Part shown: positions 44,138-54,600 of the stretch, one piece after another
Layout of the letters: every line of letters begins with the position of its first letter
How positions within the stretch are numbered: the stretch's first letter is position 1
Assembly (NCBI GenBank): GCA_022495995.1
Contig: JAFEMH010001295.1
Location: 310,001-374,000 of the forward strand
Direction: 5' to 3'
Origin: Adenophora triphylla var. japonica
Lineage: Eukaryota; Streptophyta; Magnoliopsida; Asterales; Campanulaceae
DNA: 64,000 nucleotides
Position numbers and translations under genes: made by a program
The notes under the pieces: generated by a model
Database searches by the model: none
The model's input: the letters and a program-made list of their open reading frames with translations, nothing else
Told to the model about the DNA's origin: nothing

Positions 44138-45746
44138 TGTGAATGTGTGCCCAAAATTTTTGTTTATTGGAATTCACGCGAGTTTGAAGACATCCGAGTT
44201 ACTTGAAAAACGGAGTCGCCACGCCATTTTGATTACCTCAAAACTTTGAAAAAAAGGTTTTATGGGTTCGGAGGTTAAGTTACCCCTTGGGAAGAACGTT
44301 TGGCATTCACCCAAAGTGCCTTGCCGGAGCAAGTCTCCCTAGATTTCATTAATCGTGTTTGCTTGCGTGCTTTCTTTGTGTGCATGTGTTTGAAAATAAA
44401 GGGGGGGAATGTCCCAAGTTATCTTCCGGACGTACAAACCATTTGTTGGTTGTCGCTCGGGATTCCTTGGAATTTATGTATTTGGGATTATGATCCCGTC
44501 CTCATCTTATGACTTATGATCATCGCATTTTTAAGCCTCGGGACCCTCGGGACTTGCGTGATCGAGAGAATGACTCTCTTTTGGGTCAAAGATGAGGTTC
44601 TTTAGGAAGGAATGTCCTTAGCCCATCAATCCTACGCTTTAAGACGGTCGAGCTCGTATAGAGGCTTCATACTCATTCTTAAGCGATAATCGGAGATATA
44701 GGGTTCAAGGTTATCCTTTTCCTAAAGAAATCATGAACCTTTAATGGAAGGAACGATGCAAAGATGAGAACTTTTACACCGGTCCGTTCCAAGGTTGGGG
44801 GAAAGGGGAAATGCATGATAAAAAAATGACTCTTTAATGAAAAGATGACATTTTTAGGTTGCAAATGATGCTTTTTGATTTAAAGAAATGATCTTTATGC
44901 AAATGATGCATAAAGATTTGATTTTTATGCAAATGATGCATTGAAAAAGGGGTTTTGATGCAAAGGATGTGTTTTCATTGAAAAAGATTTGATCTTTATA
45001 TGCAAATGATGCATAAAGATGACATTTTTATTGGAAAATAGGGATTTTAGGTGCAAAGGATGCACCTTTATGAAAAAGACTACATTTTTATGACAAATGA
45101 GGTCTTAATGCATGCAAAGGGGAAAGGGGGTGATAAAGATATGATCTTTATGAATAAATGCCAAGTCCCAAGCAAGATATATGAATGCAATGAGCAAGTA
45201 TATCAATTAAAATGCAAGGTTAGGGCGTGCGAGGTTACCAATCGTTTCCTTCGCTTCTTCGGACGGAGCTAGGAGGAGAGGTTCTTCTTGGGTCTTCAAG
45301 GAGGAGGGAGATGGCTTCTTGAGCTTCTTCTTCGCCTTCTTGAGCCTTCAAGGGTTTTTCTTCACGTCTGGACTGCTATGGAGTGTGTGTGTGTGATTGT
45401 TGGTGTTGTTGTTGTTGTTGAAATGGGTAGAGGAGGGCTCTATTTATAGGCAGTCTGGATAAGGCTAATGAAGCCGTGCGGCTGCAGGCTCTTTGCAAAT
45501 GAGGCCGTGCGGTCGTATCCATCGTGACTCAAGCATTCTAGAACCATGCAAGGTGGCATCATTCTAGAAGCTTCCCCTAATTAAGAAAAACGTGTTTTCT
45601 TAATTAGGAAGGCTCCTTACAGCCCTAATTTAAATTTGGACTGTTCCAGACATTTCCTAACACTAGGAAGGTCCGGGAATTACCGAAATTTACCGAAATG
45701 TCGGGAAAATTAACCGGAAGGCATGAGCCAGATTTGGGTACTTACA
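44138..45746 (-). repeat. 3' LTR of nested Tat element
   Basis: 1,609 bp, about 99% like 58519-60135 over its first 1.29 kb (only about nine differences seen). The last ~330 bp show roughly 14 small differences, mostly single-base indels. Minus-strand TATAAATAG lies at 45448-45440. The palindromes GCCGTGCGGC at 45473 and GCCGTGCGGT at 45504 lie on its upstream side. Confidence 0.95.
45440..45513 (-). promoter_or_regulatory. LTR promoter: palindrome doublet plus TATA
   Basis: The motifs at 45473-45482 and 45504-45513 are 31 bases apart. TATAAATAG on the minus strand lies at 45448-45440. The second LTR has them at 59854, 59885 and 59822-59830. Confidence 0.75.
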
Positions 45747-45758
45747 GAAGCCCCTCGG
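45747..45758 (-). other. Polypurine tract of nested Tat element
   Basis: The minus strand reads CCGAGGGGCTTC directly before the 3' LTR, matching GAGGGGCTAC of the surrounding element. Confidence 0.8.
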
Positions 45759-46850
45759 CAACGTCACTTGCAAGGCGAGTGGGGTTGTCGATAGAAAAGG
45801 ATCCGATCTGGCGAATGCCGAGACGGATTGGGAGACCAAGGCGGTCGAGTGGCTGAACCTTTTGGAAGGCTACCTACGTATCCCGGAGGAATCAAGCCAG
45901 GCCGTAGTTCGGAATTAGGATCCGCTGGGGAGGAAGAAGAGAAACTGGTCTCTTGCTGGGTATATAGAAGAGAAAATGACCTAGGAGGTCAAGCAATTGA
46001 TCCTACTGGGGACATGCTAGGAGTGACCCAGGTGGTCGAATATTTGAACTTTTATGAGGGGGCGCTTTATCACTGAGAAGTGACAAAGAAACAGGGTGAC
46101 CAAAGTGGTTGAATGGCTGGACCTTCTATAAAAGGCTACCTACGTATCCCGGAGGAATCAAGCCTTGATCGTAGTTCAAGCATCACTAGATAGTTAGGAA
46201 CGATGTCTAGGATCCTTGAGATTTTGACAATTCGGAGGTCACACCCGAGGAAGCTAGAGCTTACGGCACTATCTCTTTATGACGGGGATAGAGGTAACTT
46301 AAGTTGGGAAACTTGAGCGTACGTCACTATTCGCGGATAGAGGTATCACAAGTTGAAATGACTTAGGCATATGTCACTATTCGCGGATAGAGGTAGCACA
46401 AGTTGGAATGACTTGGGCATACGTCACTATTCACGGATAGAGGTAGCACAAGTTGGAATGACTTGGGCATACGTCACTATTCGCGGATAGAGGTAGCACA
46501 AGTTGGAATGACTTGGGCATACGTCACTATTCGCGGATAGAGGTAGCACAAGTTGGAATGACTTGGGCATACGTCACTATTCGCGGATAGAGGTAGCACA
46601 AGTTTGAATGACTTGGGCATACGTCACTATTCGCGGATAGAGGTAGCACAAGTTTAGAGTTCGACACTCGAGGTTGTCACCTAGTGTTATCCCGTTATAA
46701 CGGAATTAACGGAGGCGACCGGGAATAAAGCTTGATTGCTAAAGAGATAAGGGATATTTTCGAAAAGATGTTATCTTGGTTAAAAGATAACGGAAATTGC
46801 ATGCCCAAGTGGAAGGTCCAGGGGCAGATTGTAATTTCTGCTCAGAGCGA
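45759..46850 (-). other. 3' untranslated region of nested Tat element
   Basis: It contains two copies of a GGCTACCTACGTATCCCGG block (45868 and 46132, plus strand). A related block in the same relative orientation occurs near the end of the surrounding element (62060-62090). A 50-bp tandem array lies at 46317-46652. No coding sequence seen. Confidence 0.7.
46317..46652. repeat. 50-bp tandem repeat array
   Basis: Seven near-identical units start at 46317, 46367, 46417, 46467, 46517, 46567 and 46617. Each contains ACGTCACTATTCGCGG and AGAGGTAGCACAAGTT. Confidence 0.95.
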
Positions 46851-46855
46851 ATGAG

Positions 46856-46930
46856 GCCGCCCGGCATGAGATGGAGAAAAAGAAGCCGTACGGCTAGAAG
46901 CCTGTTTTTTCCAGATTATTTAAAATCAGG
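46856..46930 (+). promoter_or_regulatory. Putative antisense promoter 1
   Basis: GCCGCCCGGC (46856-46865) and GCCGTACGGC (46885-46894) lie 29 bases apart, in the context AATGAGGCCG/AGAAGCCG as in the LTR. An AT-rich TTATTTAAAATC follows at 46917. It precedes a possible start ATG at 47041 and the antisense PMD gene. Confidence 0.5.
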
Positions 46931-47040
46931 TTTTGAACGGGCATTGGGCACTATTGCCGCCCACTTCAGCCGAGAGAGAGAGAAGAGAGAGAGAGAATTT
47001 CGAAATTCTTCAACCCCTTTTGCTTCCCTTTGATTTGAAA

Positions 47041-49618
47041 TGGATCCGAGGGCAATCCCATACCAAGGCAAGCGAGGAGAAACATCTCGGCGGCCGCGAG
47101 AAGGAGGAGGAAGGAGCTCGTGAGGACGGAGAGGAAGTATGACTTCCTTACGCCTCCATCGGAGCTTTATCCGGGAAGAAGGGAGCACAAATCAACGAAC
47201 CCGCGATCAGTTGGGGTAAGCATTCTCATTTTGCTCAAATCCGATGATTTTGCTTGATTTTTGAATGATTTAGGGCTTGACCCGAATTATAGGATTTTGA
47301 ATGATTTTTTTGAATGATTTTGAGATGCATGAACAACCTATGAGGCTAAGAATATGCATGTGCAATTTTATTTGACAGAAATTATGAGAATGACTCACTT
47401 TTTTCTCGCAAAATGAAGTAAGATTTTTTTTTTTTTTTTCAAAATATGAGACGGAGTTCTTGCCTTGTGCTAGAACTAGGTCAAAATTCTGATTTTCAAT
47501 GAGAAAACATGATTTTGGAAGATGAAAATGATTCATGCATGCCATTTTTTTTTTGAAAAATAATGCTTATGTGCAAAAAATTGTGATTTTGTGCTTTAGG
47601 AAAGCAATGACGCGTTTCAAGTGATGAAAGACACGTTTTTGATGCAAAAGTTATGCTAGAAAAACTTTTATGAATGCTTTTCTTTTGAAAATATGTGCAC
47701 TTTTGAATATATGCATGCTTTTGAAATGATATGAAGGACTGACGCTTCTTTTGATGTGCTTGTCTACAAGAGAACAAGTCTAGAGGACCGCTCTGAGATA
47801 GCGGTCAAGCTGGGCAGAGGATGCCGATTTTGAGAAGGATGGGGCAAATCCCAAGCAATGTGAGGGCTACCGCTTGGATGCATTTGTAGAGGCTATCGGT
47901 AGGGGTGTCCACATCACCTCTAAGAGCAAGGGCTTGGTCCAGCCCTTTCGAGTTCCGGTGGGACAAGACACATAGCTTTCACCCGAGCCGGGAGAGCCGA
48001 TGACTCCCGCCGATTTCACCGCTATTACGGGCTTACAGCTCACCGGGAGGCCCGTGACTTGGAGGGACCATATTACCGCCGAGGAGTTTCGTGCTTTGGT
48101 CGGGTTTGAGCCGATTCCGAAGGGGCCGGGATGGAGACACGGAATGTCGAGGTGGCACCCGTACTTCCATGCGTAATTTGTCGCTAATGATGTGATCGCC
48201 CAGCCAGCTAGAGCATTCATATGGTTGATGCTATCACCACCATTTTTGCTAATTCTGGGACGATAGCTATGACTTGCCTCCTCGACTCTCTCGGAGGATG
48301 TTGATGGGATTGGGACGGTCTCTGGGGAGAGGCCGGATTGGCGGAGCTCTACTTCTCGTTGGACATGTACAATGGAACAAAGTCCGCTTCCATGGATCGC
48401 TTTTCTTTTGCCCTCGAGGTAGTCTCCTTTTTTTTCTTTTCTTTTCCCGTCTTGAGACTTTTATGAGAGAGAAAATGACCTTTTGATGTTTTGAACATGC
48501 AGCCTGGTTTTGCGAGGTGATCGGGTTCTTCCCTTGGAACCAAAGAGAGTGATGTCACCATCTTCCCCGCTATGGTTCGCCGGAGGGGAGATGCGAGAGA
48601 TAAATTCACGGGGAAGACCCGGATTACCTTCGACTACAAAATGGTGAGGCCGGTCATCAATGTGGATGGGCACGATGGAGTGGACTTCTACCCCCGGGGC
48701 AGTATCCAGAGATCTTGGCCGGGAGATGCTATAGAGGTGACGAGGCGCAGGAGGTGGCTCACAGTGGCCGACATGTGATGTCATTTATCCGGGGACCGCT
48801 TCTCGAGGCAAAGATGGTCATGTTCCCCCACTAGATGCCATTACTCCTTCGACCCTCCAAAGACGGATGCCGCAGCCTGTGGACCGGCCGGCGGATGAGA
48901 TTGCTAGGTACTGTGTGTGCGTGGCCGCGGAGGAGTACTTCGACATGGACACCCCTACGCCGTGTTTGTGGAGCAGCGCCCGAGGACGCCACGTAAGCTA
49001 GTGAAGCCGGCGGTCACTCGTGGATATGGGGAGGATGAGCCTACCGACTCCGCCGATCCCTCCCGCACATTTGTCCTACGTGGTCCATGGAGTGCCGAGG
49101 AGGATGAGGATACCGTCCCCGATGCTAGGGAGCCCCAAGTACACCTTGCCGCCCGATAGCACCGTAAGTGTACTCTTAGGGTCTTATTCCCTTTTTAGCT
49201 TTCGCATTTTCTCGCTTTTTTGCTATTTTCTCGAGATTTTCTCGAGATTTTTCTTTTTTTTTCTCGTGTTCCACTCGCACTTACGATAGGCCGGTCGTGT
49301 AATAGGGGCCGGAAGGACATGTGCCTGCCTCTCTTCGAGGAAGCCGGCTCGCGCTTCGAAGGCGGCAATGATGCACAGGAGCTCGGCGCAAGAGACGGCA
49401 CGTCGAGGGGCACAGCTGCCTACCTCATCGGCCTCGAGTACTCTTCCAAAGGCTATGCCTCGGGCGGGGACCCAACGCCGACATTCCGGGAGCACTGGCC
49501 GAGTATGGGCACGATAATGTCCATCTATCTCGATGTGAGCGACTGTGAGGACTTGATGAGGGAGGCTAGCATTTATGAGCTGAGTAGCGATGAGGAGGAA
49601 GAAGAATCGGAGGCCTAG
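47041..49618 (+). pseudogene. Antisense plant mobile domain gene of nested Tat element
   Basis: A possible first exon begins MDPRAIPYQGK at 47041 and is soon broken. The main body starts near 47870. It reads FVEAIGRGVHITSKSKG, PMTPADFTAITGLQLTGRP, WHPYF, and after small frameshifts GEAGLAELYFSLDM. A GT/AG intron follows at 48419-48502. The next exon reads ESDVTIFPAMVRRRGDARDK. A second intron (49164-49289) precedes a C-terminal exon ending in an acidic tail (SSDEEEEESEA, stop at 49618). The GEAGLAELY block and the following intron occupy the same place as in the PMD gene at 42569-60906, so the two genes are homologous. About five indels or stops make this copy non-functional as read. Confidence 0.7.
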
Positions 49619-50149
49619 GAGGTCTCTAGAATAGACTTGGAACAAAAACAAACAATGAACAATTTTTATGCACACTTTGTTTATTTTTTGCTTTATTTGG
49701 GCGCCGATGGGGCGAAAACATTGTATTTATGTTTTAATTGCTTTTCTAATTCATGCTTTTTCAATTTGCATATTATCTGAGCCTTGGGGCGACTTTTTGC
49801 TTGGAATTGGGGCTGAAAATGGGCCAAAATGATTTATAATGGTGTATAAATGCTTGAATGGCTTCGGATATGTTTTTGTACAGTTTTGGTTGAAAAAGTG
49901 GGGTGAAAACTCCCTTGGGCAGCAACTTTGGTTGCCGCAGAATTTTTTTCTCGCAGAGGGCTAATGTAGCCGTGCGGCATGGCCTTGAGGGCAAATGAAG
50001 CCGTGCGGCTACGCCTGTCTCGAACCGGTTATTTTCTCGAATAAAAGCAAGGCTTGGCCATTTCATTTCATTTTCACTCTAGACTTGTCCCAATTGTTCC
50101 AGCAGCATATTTTGGACCTAAAAGCACCATCTTTGATCATTTTGCGATG
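49619..50149 (+). promoter_or_regulatory. Spacer with putative antisense promoter 2
   Basis: GCCGTGCGGC occurs at 49969-49978 and 50000-50009 (31 apart), within GGCTAATGTAGCC and GCAAATGAAGCC. These contexts match the LTR at 45465-45513 almost base for base. AATAAAAG at 50041 could serve as a TATA-like element. No coding sequence otherwise. Confidence 0.5.
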
Positions 50150-51640
50150 GAGAATCCCGTTAGATTGCAAAGGGGGAGACGAGACCATTTTCTATCCGGT
50201 CTTCAATCTGGGCGAGATATAACTTCCAAAATCACAAGGGGCCGCTTGATTCTTCCTTCAAGATCAAGTCTTTATGGCATTTGAGGGATCTCCCGCCCGA
50301 TTGGGATCTCGTTGAGAGCCGCAAAGAAAGTTCGGGATGTCCGGAGACATGTTTATCGTTTCTTACAACGAAATTGTCCCAACGCACGAAGACTTCGTGA
50401 GCCTTGATTGGGGGTCCCGAGATTGAGGCTATATCTATTCCGCTGATCGGAGACGTGCCGGTGACGGTAAAGCTTGCATCTTTTCTCGCAGATTCCTTTG
50501 GGAGAGGCCGAGAGGATGATGGTAGCCCCTGATAGGATTGACCTTTCCGATATCCCGGCAGTTTGGGTCTCCAGATATGGCCGCGACCACAGTGGCTATG
50601 GATGCTTTCATTCTCTCGCGTATTCTCTATTTTGTTCACCGCCGAGTCCGCTGGGGATTCACATAGTGGTCTCTTGGACATGGTCGAGACCGCAGTGGCC
50701 GGGAAGGATATTGTCCCGCCGGTTTTGGGAGAGACATTTCATGGGATCGACAGGATGGCTCGGGAGACCGTTTCATGAGGTCCGGAGTCCTGGCTATGTT
50801 GACTTTGTGGTCAGCAGGAGAGGCTCTGGCTTTGCCTGGGCTTTGCCGACTCGCCCTTGGGTGATTTCTCGGAGAGGTGCACCTAGGCAACAGGAACAGG
50901 TAGCCGGGAGCCGATGATGGCTAGGCTATCCACTTCGGACATCCGTTGGTGGATACCACATCGAGGTTGCGCACTCAGGAGGATATTTCAGAGTCTTATG
51001 CCGCGAGGGTTCCAGGATTCTCGCCGGTCGTCCTTCTACATACCCCGCTTGGTATCCAGCAGCTTTGGGGCTTTACAGAGCCATTGAGTGATTGGGAGGA
51101 CATCCGGACTATGGAGGTGGTGTCATTGGACATGAGAGATCCAATGCCTTCTCTTTCTTCTCGAGGGCTTGGACACATACCGCTTTCCCACCTGTGGCTA
51201 TCTTCAGAGCAGAAGAGCACCATCTTGACCACCGTCTACTTGGACCGGTACGAGAGGGAGATGGGAGCGACTCAAAGTTATCTTGGAGGATAGACGTCGA
51301 GCTTTATTGGGAGCCGACCGTGACTCGAGTAGGACTCGAGGGAGACCGAGGCTAAGGCGAGTTGCCATAACCAATCGTGTGACTTGGTCGTGGATATGGA
51401 GGCTCTGGTACAAGAGATTGTCCGAGGTCGCTCCTTTGACCGAGGCTCGAGGGAGGAGGTGCGGACTCGTGCTCGTATAGAGAGAGCGCTCATTGACACG
51501 GGGCCGGGTAGAGGCTCCAGCTGAGGATACCAGAGGTCGGGATGAGGGATACCGACATTATTGAGAAGAAAAGGAAGAAGACTCGACGAGGCCGAGGAAA
51601 AGGGAAGAAGATCGAAGAAGACTCAAATAATGACGATCGA
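50150..51640 (+). pseudogene. Second antisense coding region of nested Tat element, function unknown
   Basis: Several plus-strand readings join only across frameshifts. Legible pieces are MENPVRLQRGRRDHF at 50148, FIVSYNEIVPTHEDFVS near 50350, IDLSDIPAVW near 50537, LLDMVETAVAGKDIVPPVL near 50668, LGIQQLWGFTEPLSDWEDI near 51045, and WLSSEQKSTILTTVYLDRYE near 51196. The end is Arg/Glu-rich. The spacing of short hydrophobic and Trp-containing blocks resembles plant retrotransposon-associated proteins of the DUF7745 type, but I cannot assign it. It follows its own copy of the palindrome doublet, so it is probably a separate transcription unit from the PMD homologue. Confidence 0.45.
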
Positions 51641-52173
51641 CAAGTCTTTTCTCAAGATCCTCTTATTGCCATTTGCAAACACATTAGTTTATTTAGGCAT
51701 TTTGTTGTATTTTAGATCTTTTTTAGCAAAGTGTTAGCGAGTTAAGAGGTAGACCGTGCTTGAACTCATCAAGAAGTTTTTAACTTGTAATGAACAAGAA
51801 ATATTATTTTAAAAATTAATCAAGACACATTTCATGGAAATTCAAATGTCTTTATTGATTGGGACCCGTTTTATGAAAACTGAAATACCCTTTACTATTT
51901 TTTTTTTAGGACGCACTTCATGGAAGCTTGATTGTCCTTTTTTATTGTTTAGGACACATTTCATGGAAACTTAATCGTCCTTTTTATTGTTTAGACCGAA
52001 CCATATATGGTCGCCTACGTTCCCTTTTACAAGAAAGGCTAAGGGGCTCAGTCTTCGTAGTTCATTCCGTGAACTAAAAATTTTTTATGTGCAAACTGCC
52101 TTTTGCCTAGACCGCCCTTTTTGGGGTTTTCACTTAGCCGGGCATTACTCTTTTTGCACTAAGATTTTTTCTT

Positions 52174-52208
<35 letters not shown>

Positions 52209-52279
52209 TGTGCACTGCTTTTGCCTAGACCGCCCTTTTTGGGGTCTTCAAATTAGCCGGGCATTACTCTTTTGCACTT

Positions 52280-52309
<30 letters not shown>
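51641..52309 (-). other. Spacer between antisense genes and integrase end
   Basis: T-rich on the plus strand, with long T runs at 52163-52205 and 52278-52327. A direct repeat (GCCTAGACCGCCCTTTTTGG, then CCGGGCATTACTCTTTTTGC) lies at 52107-52158 and 52222-52277. An ATTTCATGGAAACTT-type phrase is repeated at 51828, 51915 and 51958. Confidence 0.65.
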
Positions 52310-52320
<11 letters not shown>

Positions 52321-53598
52321 TTTTTTTATCGTACATAGTATCTTCTGAGTTTATCACCGTTGACCGGGTGGACAAAGGGATTGCCATCCAAGTCTCGCAA
52401 GCTTCATTGCTCCTCCCGACGCATTTTCTCGCACCACATAAGGGCCGATCCAGACGGGTTCCCATTTTCCTGTGGGGTTGTCTCGGTAGGGGCTTTACTT
52501 TCAAAGACCAAGTCGCCCTCTTTGATGTCTCCGGCCTCGACCTTTTATCAAACGCCCGCCATTCGCCTCCGGTAGGCTCGGGTGTGTTCCATGGCTTTTA
52601 GCCTTCTCTCGTCAAGGTGGCTAATTCATCATGCCGGCCGCGCAACCATTCCACTTCATTGACATCAAGCTTTTCCAGAGGACCCTTAATGACGGGATTT
52701 CCAACTCCACCGGTAACACCGCTTCCATCCCGTAAGTTAGGGCAAAAGGAGTTTCTCCCGTGGCCGTTTCCGACAGACGTTCAGAGCCCCAGAGTGCTAG
52801 GTGCAGCTTTTCGGCCAATCACGACCACGGGTGGCCATCTTCCTGATGATTCGCTCGAGTGTCTTATTAGCAGCCTTCCACGGCTCCATTGGTTTGAGGT
52901 CTCGTACGGGGACGACTTGTGGCGAGTAACTCGAATTCTCGACAGCTAGCCTATCGCAGCCTCCTTCAAGTGTGACCCATTATCGTAAATGATCTCGCTG
53001 GGCACCCCATATCTCGCACATTATGTTTTCTTTGATGAACCGGGCCACTTTTCTCGGAAGTGAGGACCTTGTAGGACTTGGCCTCTACCCACTTGGTGAA
53101 GTAGTCAATGGCCACCAACACGAACTCGTGCCCATTGCTTCCTCGCCGGGATATTTTCCCTATCACGTCAATGCCCCAAGTTGCAAACGGCCAAGGAGTC
53201 GTCATGCAAGACAGTCATGAGGTGGGAGATGGTTGAGGTTGGCAAACCGCCGGCATTTGTCGCAGTTCGGACGTGCCGAACGCAGCCGTTTCCATGGAGA
53301 TCCAAAAGAGGTAACCCATTCCGAGGATCACTTGCATCGTGGCTCGCATTCATGTGAGGACCGCAGTGGACCATTGTGGACTTCGGTCATCAACTCTCCG
53401 GCTCTTTCTTGAGTGACACATAAGAGGAGTGGTCCTTGATACCGCTTCTTGTATAGGTTGCCTCCTAGAATGACGTACCGAGAAGCCAACCTTTTCGTGG
53501 CTTGCAAGCTTTTGGCTCGACTCCTTCTTTTGGTCTACCTTCTTCGTCTCCGAAAGCCGACTCTCCGTCTTTGAGGAATTGGTAACTGATTGTACCAA
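52310..53598 (-). pseudogene. Ty3/gypsy integrase (broken)
   Basis: The same integrase as at 26606-28114, but split into short readings. TTPWPFATWGIDVIGK carries the first catalytic Asp near 53175. AIDYFTKWVEAKSYKVLTS follows. A GETPFALTYGMEAVLPVELE block lies near 52745. At least six small indels break the frame. Confidence 0.85.
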
Positions 53599-54600
53599 GG
53601 TTCCTTTATAGGCTCGGGTCCTGTGTCCACTTCACAAACGTAAAGTCGGGGCTTCTCTTCTACCCACTCAAGGGCTTTATGGCTTTTCCTGTGGATCTCT
53701 ACCAATGAGGCTAGAGTAGCTAGAGCATCTCGCGAACTGCTCTTTTCCCTCGGCAAGTAGTGGAAAGTCACTTCTGAACCGTCCACCAACTCCTCCATAC
53801 GGGCATGATACCGTTGCGTTAGGGTCTACAGCCTTCCACTTGTTGGAGACTTGGTTGATGATCGTGGCCGAGTCTCCGTAAACTTCGAGCTCCTTGACAT
53901 TTCTTTCTAAGGCGGCCTCCAAACCAAAGAATGCAAAGCTTCATACTCGGCGGCATTGTTCGTGGCAGAAAGTTCAACTTGAGGGCTATGGGGTATGCTC
54001 ATCTTTCGGATCGACCAATAGCATTCCTACACCATTTCCTCTTTTGTTAGCGGCTCCGTCAAAGAACAACCGCCATCTATTTTCGTGCTCAACCGCAAAG
54101 ATCCCTTCATCTCGGAAATTGGGGTTCGTGCCCTCTCGTCTTCATTACTGGGAAATTCGCTAGGTGATCTCGACAATGCTTGACCCTTGATGGCCTTTCC
54201 GGGTCACATAGTTGATGTCGTATTCTCGCCAAGAAGAAGGACCACTTCGCTAGACGCATCGATAGGGAAGGCTTGTCAAAGATGTACTTGATGGGGTCCA
54301 TTTTCGAGACCAAGTTCACAGGTGGGCTTCGCATATAATGCTTCAACTTGCCGACTACCTGCACTCGCCCCGCACGTGTCTTTTCACACGCCGAGTAATT
54401 GAGCTCACTCCCTTGTAGCTTCCTACTGACAAAGTAAATGGCATTTTCTACCCGAGAGTCTTTCTTCTCTTGAGCAAGCATAGCCCCAACCGCCGTGTTC
54501 AGGATGCTTAGATAGAGCGTAAGAGGCTTCGTCTATGTGGGGGCATAGTACCGGGGATGCACTAAGTATGCCTTGATCCGGTCAAAGGCGTCTTGGCATT
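53599..54600 (-). pseudogene. RNase H domains (broken)
   Basis: The gypsy RNase H piece at 54481-54107 reads MLAQEKKDSRVENAIYFVSRKL and LAKWSFFLARI. The archaeal-type RNase H follows with EAALERNVKELEVYGDSATI near 53922-53860. The order is as in 25700-26605. Confidence 0.82.

Noticed and set aside
52163..52327. Long T/A runs as a possible poly(A) tail of a LINE or processed gene
   Set aside because: Both runs lie in a direct repeat that the sister Tat element also has (28080-28190), so they are part of the element.
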